Part shown: positions 9,983-16,792 of the stretch, in pieces
How the letters are laid out: each line of letters opens with the position of its first letter
Numbering within the stretch: the stretch's first letter is position 1
Origin: Prolixibacteraceae bacterium
Lineage (GTDB): Bacteria > Bacteroidota > Bacteroidia > Bacteroidales > Prolixibacteraceae
Reading direction: 5' to 3'
Length of the DNA stretch: 20,836 bases
Assembly (NCBI GenBank): GCA_003506435.1
Contig: DOAQ01000022.1
Coordinates: 1 to 20,836, forward strand
Position numbers and translations under genes: made by a program
Notes under the pieces: model-generated
Told to the model about the DNA's origin: nothing
Databases searched by the model: none
Seen by the model: the letters and a program-made list of their open reading frames with translations, nothing else

Positions 9983-10942
9983 ATGGAAAAGAACCGTCAT
10001 ACATTCTGTTACGTCAGGCTACTGACTATATTAACCTTGCTCTCCGGAGGATACATTTCGTATGCCCAAACAGACCCCATTTTTACACAATATTCAACCA
10101 GTGTCCAGTCAATAAATCCGGCATATTGCGGTATGTGGGACAAAGGCAGTGTACAAATGCTGCTGAAACGGTACTATGTTGGTGTTACTGATGCACCGCT
10201 CAACCAGTCTGTTTCATTTTATTCGCCGATCAAAAATGAAAACAACGGGGTTGGCCTGAATGTGATTAACGATTTGTATGGCTTTGCACGCAGGTTAAGC
10301 CTCACGGGCGATTATTCCTACAAGGTAAAACTATCTATAAACCATTTTCTCCGTCTCGGATTGAAAGCCGGCGTATTAAATTTTTCCAATGCTCTGAACG
10401 CGTATAACCTTGACCCGAATAATTTTCCCGATGTAAATTTTCAGGAAGATGTGGATATAAAATACATGGCCACCTGGGGTGTCGGGGCTTTCATGTATAC
10501 CAACAACTATTATATTTCCCTGTCAATTCCGCAGATAATAAAGAACAGCTTCGCGGAAAACCGGAGCAATTATTCCTCTCTGGCCGAATTGCGGTATGTT
10601 TATCTTACCGGCGGATATGTCTTCAAAATGCCCCATGATATTGTACTGAAGCCATCGATACTTATAAAAGCAGCAAAAGGGGCCCAACTCCAGTTTGACT
10701 TGGCTACCAATATTATATTCCTCGACAAGTTTTGGATAGGAGCCATGTACCGGACCAACAAAACCATAGCTTTTATCGCCCAATGGGTTATAAAAGACCA
10801 GTTTAAACTGGGTTATGCCATCGATTATTCAATCTCGGGAGATATAAAATCATATCAATTGGGGACCCACGAAATAATGCTCAGTTACGAATTCGACCCC
10901 TACAAAAGAACAAGTTATTACTCGCGTCAGAAATATTTCTGA
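9983..10942 (+). CDS. PorP/SprF-family type IX secretion outer-membrane protein
   Basis: This 319-residue protein has a signal peptide with likely cleavage after residue 28 (S-Y-A, then Q-T-D-P). The mature start D-P-I-F-T-Q-Y-x-x-x-x-x-x-x-N-P-A-Y-C-G is the family signature, followed by beta-rich segments such as A-P-L-N-Q-S-V-S-F-Y-S-P-I and G-L-K-A-G-V. Length fits the family, usually about 300-340 residues. Members form outer-membrane barrels that work with type IX cargo carrying CHU_C domains; SprF is needed for surface placement of SprB in Flavobacterium. The start is the ATG 16 bases after the adhesin stop; two nearer ATGs (9975 and 9978) are out of frame. The tight spacing indicates an operon, so this is probably a dedicated partner of the adhesin. 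Many paralogues exist per genome, so no symbol is assigned. Confidence 0.92.
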   Translation: MEKNRHTFCYVRLLTILTLLSGGYISYAQTDPIFTQYSTSVQSINPAYCGMWDKGSVQMLLKRYYVGVTDAPLNQSVSFYSPIKNENNGVGLNVINDLYGFARRLSLTGDYSYKVKLSINHFLRLGLKAGVLNFSNALNAYNLDPNNFPDVNFQEDVDIKYMATWGVGAFMYTNNYYISLSIPQIIKNSFAENRSNYSSLAELRYVYLTGGYVFKMPHDIVLKPSILIKAAKGAQLQFDLATNIIFLDKFWIGAMYRTNKTIAFIAQWVIKDQFKLGYAIDYSISGDIKSYQLGTHEIMLSYEFDPYKRTSYYSRQKYF

Positions 10943-10943
10943 G

Positions 10944-10964
10944 TACTTGTTAAAACAACAAGTA
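10944..10964 (+). terminator. Hairpin directly after the SprF-like gene
   Basis: A perfect 8-bp inverted repeat (TACTTGTT / AACAAGTA) with a 5-base AAAAC loop begins one base after the stop codon. No U-run follows, so it is not a classical intrinsic terminator. It may mark the transcript end or protect the 3' end. The rest of the 154-base gap before the next gene shows nothing I can name. Confidence 0.4.
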
Positions 10965-11096
10965 TCGGGAGTAACAAACCCGGTCATCTTCCACTCAAGG
11001 CCCAAACAAAATAATTGCTGAAAAACAGGAAATCCGCGGCTTCAAGGAGAAAAACCCTTAAAAATATTATGTATCTTCAGCCAGCAAATACAAACC

Positions 11097-12086
11097 ATGG
11101 AATTAGCCTTTAGCATTCTTCCGGCAATATTATTTTTACTGTTTCTTTTTCTGCTCGACAGTTTTAAACTGGTATTGCAGAAATATCTGGTATTTTCTGT
11201 TTGCTGGGGAGTGGCCAGTGCAGGACTTGCTTATTATACAAACAATTTAATACTGGCGTTCAGTTCCGTTAAATTTGAAATTTTTTCGCAATATGTGGCT
11301 CCGGGAACAGAAGAGCTAATTAAATCGTTATTTGTTTTCCTGATCATTTTTCAGAAACGGGCCGGATTTTTAATCGATGCAGCCATCTATGGTTTTGCGA
11401 TAGGTACCGGATTTGCTCTGGTCGAGAACATTCTTTACCTGAAAAGTACAACCGATCCCAATCTGTTGATCTGGATCATCCGGGGCTTTGGAACCGCACT
11501 TATGCACGGAGGGTGTACCGCCCTGGTTGCCGTCATCCTGATCGGCGCAAAAAACCGCAACAGCTCATTCCCTGCAAATACAGCGCTGGCGCTGGTGGCC
11601 GCCTATATCATTCATTCTGCATTCAATCATTTTTATATCGACCCGCTGCTTCAAACACTGGGGATCATCATTGTTCTGCCTTTCATTTTCATACTAATCT
11701 TCAGAAAAAACGAGATACAACTGCAAAACTGGCTCGAAATTGAGTTCAGCAGCGAAATCGAGTTGTTGAATTCGATCAACAAAGGACAGTTTTTGTCGAC
11801 CCGCTCGGGTGAATATCTGGCATCACTAAAATCACGCTTTTCCGGCGAAACTATTCTCGACATGTTCTGTTACATCCGGATTTACCTGGAGCTGTCGATC
11901 AAGGCAAAACGGAATTTAATGCTGAAGGAAAACGACTTCCCGCTGATTCAGGAACCCGACATTGAAGAAAAACTTACCGAACTTGGAGAACTGCGGAAAC
12001 GAATAGGTAAAGTAGGCGAAATAACACTATCACCACTAATCCGGATGAATTATCGCGATTTGTGGAAATTAAATTTGTTAAAATAA
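11097..12086 (+). CDS. prsW: PrsW-family intramembrane metalloprotease
   Basis: This 329-residue polytopic membrane protein carries the PrsW motifs: E72-E73-x-x-K76 in A-P-G-T-E-E-L-I-K, F106-x-x-x-E110 in G-T-G-F-A-L-V-E-N, H137 in A-L-M-H-G-G, and H173 with H178 in H-S-A-F-N-H. Residues 1 to about 203 hold several hydrophobic segments. About 125 hydrophilic residues follow and should be cytosolic; this makes it longer than Bacillus PrsW (about 220 residues). In Bacillus subtilis PrsW makes the first cut in the anti-sigma factor RsiW, releasing sigma-W. Here the next two genes encode an ECF sigma factor and a single-pass anti-sigma-like protein, so the same role is a natural inference, though the true substrate is unproven. 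Family assignment is strong; the symbol marks the family only. Confidence 0.88.
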   Translation: MELAFSILPAILFLLFLFLLDSFKLVLQKYLVFSVCWGVASAGLAYYTNNLILAFSSVKFEIFSQYVAPGTEELIKSLFVFLIIFQKRAGFLIDAAIYGFAIGTGFALVENILYLKSTTDPNLLIWIIRGFGTALMHGGCTALVAVILIGAKNRNSSFPANTALALVAAYIIHSAFNHFYIDPLLQTLGIIIVLPFIFILIFRKNEIQLQNWLEIEFSSEIELLNSINKGQFLSTRSGEYLASLKSRFSGETILDMFCYIRIYLELSIKAKRNLMLKENDFPLIQEPDIEEKLTELGELRKRIGKVGEITLSPLIRMNYRDLWKLNLLK

Positions 12087-12099
12087 TGACGGAAAGCTT

Positions 12100-12134
12100 C
12101 CAACTTTTTGACAACAAATTGCTATTTAAGATTG
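12100..12134 (+). promoter_or_regulatory. Candidate promoter upstream of the ECF sigma gene
   Basis: CCAACTTTTTG (12100-12110) is followed after 16 bases by TAAGATTG (12127-12134), one mismatch from the Bacteroidota -7 element TAnnTTTG. Alternatively the AAC core may be the -35 of an ECF-type, autoregulated promoter. The same CCAACTTTTT motif occurs in tandem before paralogue A. The region lies in the 97 bases between the protease stop and the chosen sigma start. Confidence 0.35.
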
Positions 12135-12183
12135 AACGAGCAAACACGGTGAACATTCAACCGATTGTATTTTGGCAGAATTG

Positions 12184-12741
12184 ATGGTTATGGAAGATGA
12201 GCAAAAGATTATAGGGGAGATTATTGCAGGCCATACCAGACAATACAGGATATTGGTTGAAAGGTATCAAAATCCGGTTTTCCGGGTTATTATTAAAATT
12301 GTTGGCGATGCAGAAGATGCCAAAGAACTAACACAGGATGTGTTTGTCAAGGCATTTGAATCCATCGCCCAATACAAACCGGAACATAAATTTTTTAGCT
12401 GGATTTACCGGATCGCTATTAACCGTGCCTTGTTGTTTGTGAAACGAAAGAAGAATTTCATGCAAATAGAAAATGTACCCGACCAGTTTTATCAGGTACC
12501 GGATCAACCTTTTGAGCAGGAGAACCGGGATCACTTGCTGAACGGCTCAATAAACGAACTAGGTGAACACTATAAATCGGTGGTTTTGCTGAAATATTAC
12601 GCTGATTTATCGTATGCCGACATCGCTGATACGCTGGGCATTCCCGAAAAAACAGTAAAATCGAGATTGTTCGATGCCCGCAAAATACTCAAAGAGAAAT
12701 TATCGAAAACTGATTTTTTCTCTTCCGTACAAACCAATTAA
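12184..12741 (+). CDS. ECF-type RNA polymerase sigma factor
   Basis: The protein has the two-domain layout of an extracytoplasmic-function sigma factor of about 185 residues. Region 2 includes D-A-E-D-A-K-E-L-T-Q-D-V-F and the -10-binding stretch F-F-S-W-I-Y-R-I-A-I-N-R-A. Region 4 contains the helix-turn-helix L-S-Y-A-D-I-A-D-T-L-G-I-P-E-K-T-V-K-S-R-L. I place the start at the ATG at 12184; a TTG at 12172 and an ATG at 12190 are in frame and equally possible. The frame ends 37 bases before the anti-sigma-like gene, consistent with co-transcription. It likely directs polymerase to envelope-related promoters, perhaps its own and that of paralogue A. Confidence 0.93.
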   Translation: MVMEDEQKIIGEIIAGHTRQYRILVERYQNPVFRVIIKIVGDAEDAKELTQDVFVKAFESIAQYKPEHKFFSWIYRIAINRALLFVKRKKNFMQIENVPDQFYQVPDQPFEQENRDHLLNGSINELGEHYKSVVLLKYYADLSYADIADTLGIPEKTVKSRLFDARKILKEKLSKTDFFSSVQTN

Positions 12742-12778
12742 GAACGGCTCTTTTCAGGATAAAAAGATTACAGCAAAA

Positions 12779-13510
12779 ATGGAAAAGCAGGACGAAATAA
12801 TTATTCAGAACAAAATAGACGGTACACTTTCAGCCCGGGAAGAAGAACGGTTCAACGAACTCATTAAAACTTCGCCGGAAGCACGCAGGTTGTACCACAA
12901 CCTGGCCAACCTGCAACACTCGCTTGAAGACGATTCAATGAAAATCCCGACGATTGATCTTTCACAGGAAATCATGCAGGCGGTGGAAGCACGTCAGGGA
13001 ACACAATCTCCGGCTCCAAAAAAACCGGTCATTTTTACACTGACTTACCGGAGCCAATTGCTTGCTTATGCAGCAATGTTGGTAATTGGTCTTGTCATCG
13101 GAAGTATTGCGATGTATATCGGGGCAGGCAGCAAAACACCGGCGAACCGGGACATTTCAGGAACTATGGCAAAAAATACCGGAACCGATTATTACTACAG
13201 CGAAACCGGAACGGAAATCAAAGTTCAGGGATTTAAAAGTGACGAATTTCAGATAGTTACCATTGCAGTGAACACAGTCGACAGCATTTACTGTGTAATT
13301 CCGGGTGACGAAAAGAGATTGCCGGAAGAAATTGTAACCCCGATGTTTTCTGACGGAAAATTTCAGTTGTCAAAAGAACACAACGGCGAATTGACGTATC
13401 TATGTCGTGGAAAAGTCATTTTCCTGGCTACTAAAAATGATAACTTTAAGCCATTAAATGTTCGGTTCATAAAACAGGACAAGATGGTGTATGAATTCGA
13501 ACCGGAATAA
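12779..13510 (+). CDS. Single-pass anti-sigma-like membrane protein
   Basis: This 243-residue protein has a charged, helical N-terminus (residues 1-90, with S-A-R-E-E-E-R-F-N-E-L-I-K-T-S-P-E-A), one transmembrane helix at about 94-117, and a C-terminal domain of about 125 residues, presumably periplasmic. Size, topology and place directly behind an ECF sigma gene fit a cognate anti-sigma factor. No H-x3-C-x2-C zinc motif is present, so it is not a ZAS-type protein. The ATG at 12779 is preferred. An in-frame upstream start at 12674 would overlap the sigma gene by 68 bases and add a basic tail not expected in this family. The helix and following stretch (I-G-x-x-I-G-x4-Y, then I-S-G-T-M-A-K) resemble the anchor of paralogues A-D. 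Role inferred from context. Confidence 0.75.
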   Translation: MEKQDEIIIQNKIDGTLSAREEERFNELIKTSPEARRLYHNLANLQHSLEDDSMKIPTIDLSQEIMQAVEARQGTQSPAPKKPVIFTLTYRSQLLAYAAMLVIGLVIGSIAMYIGAGSKTPANRDISGTMAKNTGTDYYYSETGTEIKVQGFKSDEFQIVTIAVNTVDSIYCVIPGDEKRLPEEIVTPMFSDGKFQLSKEHNGELTYLCRGKVIFLATKNDNFKPLNVRFIKQDKMVYEFEPE

Positions 13511-13523
13511 ATGAGAAAAAAAT

Positions 13524-13546
13524 CCAACTTTTTTCCAACTTTTTTG
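13524..13546 (+). promoter_or_regulatory. Tandem CCAACTTTTTT motif upstream of paralogue A
   Basis: Two directly abutting copies of the 11-base word CCAACTTTTTT (13524-13534 and 13535-13545, followed by G) lie 48 bases before the start of paralogue A. The word nearly matches the one before the sigma gene. It may be a -35-type site for the local ECF factor or an operator. It is the only notable element in the 83-base gap. Confidence 0.4.
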
Positions 13547-13593
13547 CAGGCAACGAATAATTGAATTAGAACAATTTTAAAAAACCAAATAAA

Positions 13594-14583
13594 ATGAAAA
13601 AGAGAAACAACCTTTTTATCGCATTTAGCCTTTTAGCAGCCTTGGCTATTGGCTTTCTGATCGGGATATCTGTTGAATATCCAAGAATGAACAAGAATGA
13701 ACTTTCCGGCACCATTGGAAAAGTAAACAACTACAGGAACACCACGGCAACCGAAGCCGACATTGAATTGAAAAACGAACTGCTTGCCGACACCATGATG
13801 TTGAATTCGGTAAAAAACTACATCAACTTTTATTACGTACGGGCAATTGAGTTTGGAAAAAACATTGACTTTGCAGTACAGGAGGCCAACGCAAATGAAA
13901 TATTAAAAAATGAAGGCAAGCAACAAATATCGGCGTTGGAATGCTACGGAAAGTTTCTCGGAACAGCCCGGAAAAACCTGCTGCTGGCTGTTGTTGCATG
14001 CCAATCGGCAGAAGAAGCCGACCCGGTTTTGCTCCGAAACTCCATTGCACGGGCAAACAATATTATTGCCCAAATGAGCTATCGTAATAATGTCGTTCTG
14101 GATTTTATAACCGGGCTCGATTCTTTCATTCAGGAAAAAGGAATTGAGAGTAATACTGGCTTAAACAAAGCACATGATCTGTTGACATACAATGAAATTA
14201 GTTCATCTTTAATTTTGAAAGATAAAGTCTTATTGAAATACTTCGATAAAAAGAAACTTTACAGTAATGATTTAAAATCTTCAGGTCCAATCAATTTTAA
14301 GGAAAACATTGAACGGGATATGGAAAGTTTGGGAATCTTTGATTCTGAAAAATTAGGAGTAATAGAAATTAATGATGTTGAAAAACTTGGTGTTGTTGCT
14401 GATGCCGAAGAACTGGGACAGGCGATGTTGTTTGATTCCGAAAAATTGGGAACCCGGATCATGGATACTGAAAAACTGGGTTATGTCGCCTTTGACGCGG
14501 AAAAATTGGGGACCTTGGATGCTGAAAAGCTAAACACAGGCTTCTGGGATGCCGAAAAACTGGGCATAATGGTGATCAATTAG
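13594..14583 (+). CDS. Paralogue A: membrane-anchored protein with C-terminal D-A-E-K-L-G repeats
   Basis: I do not recognise the family of this 329-residue protein. It starts M-K-K-R with a hydrophobic helix (about 7-27) that has no signal-peptidase or lipoprotein site, so it is likely an inner-membrane anchor with the rest in the periplasm. Residues 38-66 (from S-G-T-I-G-K-V-N-N-Y-R-N to N-E-L-L-A-D) form a block almost identical in paralogues B and C. A mostly helical core follows, with Y-G-K-F-L-G-T-A-R-K and L-N-K-A-H-D-L-L. From residue 242 come nine copies of a hexapeptide, consensus D-A-E-K-L-G, spaced by 2-5 mainly hydrophobic residues. It heads a cluster of four paralogues and follows the anti-sigma-like gene by 83 bases. 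The function is unknown; a multivalent binding array is one possibility. Confidence 0.88.
   Translation: MKKRNNLFIAFSLLAALAIGFLIGISVEYPRMNKNELSGTIGKVNNYRNTTATEADIELKNELLADTMMLNSVKNYINFYYVRAIEFGKNIDFAVQEANANEILKNEGKQQISALECYGKFLGTARKNLLLAVVACQSAEEADPVLLRNSIARANNIIAQMSYRNNVVLDFITGLDSFIQEKGIESNTGLNKAHDLLTYNEISSSLILKDKVLLKYFDKKKLYSNDLKSSGPINFKENIERDMESLGIFDSEKLGVIEINDVEKLGVVADAEELGQAMLFDSEKLGTRIMDTEKLGYVAFDAEKLGTLDAEKLNTGFWDAEKLGIMVIN
14317..14580 (+). repeat. Hexapeptide array of paralogue A (9 copies)
   Basis: Successive motifs read D-M-E-S-L-G, D-S-E-K-L-G, D-V-E-K-L-G, D-A-E-E-L-G, D-S-E-K-L-G, D-T-E-K-L-G, D-A-E-K-L-G, D-A-E-K-L-N and D-A-E-K-L-G. Motif-to-motif steps are 8-11 residues. The linkers are short and hydrophobic (for example I-F, V-V-A, Y-V-A-F). 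Confidence 0.9.
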
Positions 14584-14601
14584 ACGAGGGTAAAATCCAA
14601 C

Positions 14602-14758
14602 TGTATTTTCGCACGATTGTGAGTGAGCAACAACCCATTTATTCACTGGTCGGATTGGAGACTGAAGGTACGACAATCGATTCCCAGGTAGGAGCTAACT
14701 CGTACCTTTACGGATCACGGTTCTGACTTACCTGGCCTTACAATATAAAATCGATAAA
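14602..14758 (+). pseudogene. Remnant of a second copy of the HExxH peptidase gene
   Basis: This stretch aligns with 18372-18529 of the downstream metallopeptidase gene. By hand I count 25 mismatches and one single-base deletion over 158 columns. It encodes the counterpart of peptidase residues about 200-251, downstream of the catalytic motifs. Restoring one G before the TGA at 14724 reopens the frame (F-V-T-Y-L-A-L-Q-Y-K-I-D-K against F-V-T-Y-L-A-S-Q-Y-G-I-D-K). Only about four amino acids differ in about 52 codons, so most changes are synonymous: the lost copy was probably functional for some time. Both ends of the gene are missing. The homology starts 18 bases after paralogue A stops and ends 14 bases before paralogue B starts. 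Confidence 0.88.
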
Positions 14759-14772
14759 TAAATGATATACAC

Positions 14773-15732
14773 ATGAAAAAGAAAACTAACCTTTTAATTG
14801 CTTTTGGTATTCTGTCCGCGTTTGTGATTGGTTTTTTGATCGGAATCATGATTGAATATCCTAAAGTGGACAATGATGAAGTTTCCGGCACCATCGGAAA
14901 AGTAAACAACTACCGGAATACAAAGGCAACCGAAGCCGACATTGAATTAAAAAACGAACTGCTTGCCGATTCAGCGAAACAAAAGTCGTTGCAAAAATAT
15001 TTGAATTTCTACTATGTAACAGCATTGAAAATGGCTGGCGATATTGATTTTGCAGTAAAAGAAGCCAATGCTGTTGAAGACTTCAAACGCATCAACCAAA
15101 CTCAAATTAGCAATCTTGACAGTTACGGTAAACTTTTATCTAAGGCAAGAACCGATTTGCTGTTTGCCTTATCAGCCATTAAAGCAATCAAAGATGTGGA
15201 CCCGGCTTTATTGAGAGATTTGCTAAATAAGGCCAGTAACATGGTTGCCCAAATGAATTACCGCAACCGGTCGGTACTCGGCTTTATTGATGCAGTTGCA
15301 TTATTTAGCAAACCAAACAGTTCGACAGAATACGAAGGGCTGAAAAGGGCACACGACATATTAAGCCTGAATGAGATTAACACTTCCGTTTTGACTGGCG
15401 ATAAACCTGTATTAAAATTCTTCGATAAGAAAGCCTTGTTTAATAACGTTCAAGAGCTCAATTGGGCTGACCCAAAGAACTTGAACGATATGATGCAACA
15501 GGATATTGAAAAATTAGGAGCTGTTGAAATGGACGTTGAGAAACTTGGATCTGTTCATCTGGACGCCGAGAAACTGGGAAGATTATTCGATGCCGAGATG
15601 CTGGGATATGTTTGTGATATGGAGAAACTGGGATTAATTGATGCTGAAGGATTAGAAGGTTATATTGTGGATGCTGAAAAGCTTAATATATATGTAGATG
15701 CAGAGAAACTTGGAATTATCGTCCCAATGTAA
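14773..15732 (+). CDS. Paralogue B: membrane-anchored protein with C-terminal D-A-E-K-L-G repeats
   Basis: This 319-residue member has the same plan: an M-K-K-K anchor with I-G-F-L-I-G-I-M-I-E-Y, the juxtamembrane block (residues 38-66, one substitution from A), a helical core and a hexapeptide array from residue 244. The core is the most divergent of A-C; for example it has S-Y-G-K-L-L-S-K-A-R and L-K-R-A-H-D-I-L, and it lacks the F-I-Q-E phrase shared by the others. Yet its juxtamembrane DNA is closest to A, which suggests gene conversion. It follows the peptidase remnant and precedes paralogue C by 60 bases. The function is unknown; divergence of the core suggests a distinct partner or task. 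Confidence 0.88.
   Translation: MKKKTNLLIAFGILSAFVIGFLIGIMIEYPKVDNDEVSGTIGKVNNYRNTKATEADIELKNELLADSAKQKSLQKYLNFYYVTALKMAGDIDFAVKEANAVEDFKRINQTQISNLDSYGKLLSKARTDLLFALSAIKAIKDVDPALLRDLLNKASNMVAQMNYRNRSVLGFIDAVALFSKPNSSTEYEGLKRAHDILSLNEINTSVLTGDKPVLKFFDKKALFNNVQELNWADPKNLNDMMQQDIEKLGAVEMDVEKLGSVHLDAEKLGRLFDAEMLGYVCDMEKLGLIDAEGLEGYIVDAEKLNIYVDAEKLGIIVPM
15502..15729 (+). repeat. Hexapeptide array of paralogue B (8 copies)
   Basis: The motifs read D-I-E-K-L-G, D-V-E-K-L-G, D-A-E-K-L-G, D-A-E-M-L-G, D-M-E-K-L-G, D-A-E-G-L-E, D-A-E-K-L-N and D-A-E-K-L-G, with linkers of 2-4 residues. The next-to-last motif ends in Asn, as in paralogue A. Confidence 0.88.
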
Positions 15733-15792
15733 CAGGCCATAAAAAAATATAGGAGTGAGCATAAAACGAGAAAAATTAAAAATTAGTAGTAT

Positions 15793-16737
15793 ATGAAAAA
15801 ATCAAAAAAACTTATCACCGCAGTTGCAATTTTTTTTGCACTTGTCATCGGCTTTCTGATTGGCATTTCAGTTGAATATCCAAGATTGAATAACAATGAA
15901 GTTTCCGGAACCATCGGAAAAGTAAATAACTACCGGAACACAAAGGCAACCGAAGCTGATATTCAATTAAAAGATGAATTGCTGGCTGACTCTGTAATGT
16001 TGAAATCAGTAAAAAACTACCTGAACTTTTTTTACGTTCGGTCACTTGAATACGGAAAAAACATTGACTTTGCAGTAAGTGAAGCCAATGCAAGCGAAGC
16101 ATTTAAAAGTAAAAACGGGCAACAAATTACTGCGTTGGACAACTATGGAAAATTTCTTGGTACAGCCCGGAAAGACCTGCTCGCTGCGGTTGCGGCTTGC
16201 GAATCAGCAAATGATGCTGACCCGGCATTCCTGCGGGATGCGATTGCACAGGCCAATAATATTGTTGCACAAATGAACTACCGTAACAGCGCTGTACTCA
16301 ATTTTATCACCCGCCTCGATGCTTTTATTCAGGAAAACGGGATCGACAAAAATCCCGGATTAAATAAAGCGCACGATTTACTGGTATACAATGAAGTAGG
16401 AAGCTCGCTTGTTTTAAAAGACAAAGTTCTGTTGAAATTCTTTGAAAAAAAGAAATTATACAGTAAAGATTTAACGACCGCCCCGGTGAATATTGCAGAG
16501 AATATTCAAAAAGACATGGAACAATTGAAATTAAAAGACACGGAACAGTTGAACTTTCTCGATACGGAAAAACTGGGAGCAATTATCGCTTTTGATGCGG
16601 AGAAACTGGGATCCTTTTTTAATGACGCCGAAAAGCTGGGAACTGGGTTTACTGATTCCGAAAAGCTGGGCGTCGTGATTTGGGATGTCGAAAAGCTGGG
16701 AGCCGTTTGGGATTCCGAAAAATTAGGATCGTGGTAA
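15793..16737 (+). CDS. Paralogue C: membrane-anchored protein with C-terminal D-A-E-K-L-G repeats
   Basis: This 314-residue member has an M-K-K-S-K-K anchor, then I-G-F-L-I-G-I-S-V-E-Y-P-R, the block at 38-66 with two changes from B (Q58, D61), a helical core and a hexapeptide array from residue 241. Its core is closest to A: both have V-K-N-Y-(I/L)-N-F, G-K-N-I-D-F-A-V, Y-G-K-F-L-G-T-A-R-K and L-N-K-A-H-D-L-L, although B lies between them. It is 60 bases behind B and 55 before D, so the four are probably co-transcribed. The 60-base and 55-base gaps show no obvious promoter. The function is unknown. Confidence 0.88.
   Translation: MKKSKKLITAVAIFFALVIGFLIGISVEYPRLNNNEVSGTIGKVNNYRNTKATEADIQLKDELLADSVMLKSVKNYLNFFYVRSLEYGKNIDFAVSEANASEAFKSKNGQQITALDNYGKFLGTARKDLLAAVAACESANDADPAFLRDAIAQANNIVAQMNYRNSAVLNFITRLDAFIQENGIDKNPGLNKAHDLLVYNEVGSSLVLKDKVLLKFFEKKKLYSKDLTTAPVNIAENIQKDMEQLKLKDTEQLNFLDTEKLGAIIAFDAEKLGSFFNDAEKLGTGFTDSEKLGVVIWDVEKLGAVWDSEKLGSW
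16513..16734 (+). repeat. Hexapeptide array of paralogue C (8 copies)
   Basis: The motifs read D-M-E-Q-L-K, D-T-E-Q-L-N, D-T-E-K-L-G, D-A-E-K-L-G, D-A-E-K-L-G, D-S-E-K-L-G, D-V-E-K-L-G and D-S-E-K-L-G, with linkers of 2-5 residues. The first two are degenerate and the last six match the consensus well. Confidence 0.88.
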
Positions 16738-16792
16738 AAGGGGCTATGCTCTTATCTCAGAATAACTAATAAATTATCAACATTTTACATTT

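Noticed and set aside
9668..10000. Minus-strand open frame across the adhesin-SprF junction
   Set aside because: It is antisense to the end of the adhesin and the start of the SprF-like gene, with no motif and no promoter-like sequence.
12168..12175. TATTTTGG as the -7 element of the sigma gene promoter
   Set aside because: It matches TAnnTTTG with one mismatch but no TTG element lies at the expected distance, and it overlaps the possible TTG start.
12172..12183. TTG start for the sigma factor
   Set aside because: ATG codons lie 12 and 18 bases further on and still leave complete region 2; a rare TTG start is not needed, though not excluded.
12674..12778. Upstream in-frame start for the anti-sigma-like gene
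   Set aside because: It would overlap the sigma gene by 68 bases and add a basic tail unlike anti-sigma N-termini; the ATG at 12779 gives a normal protein and normal spacing.
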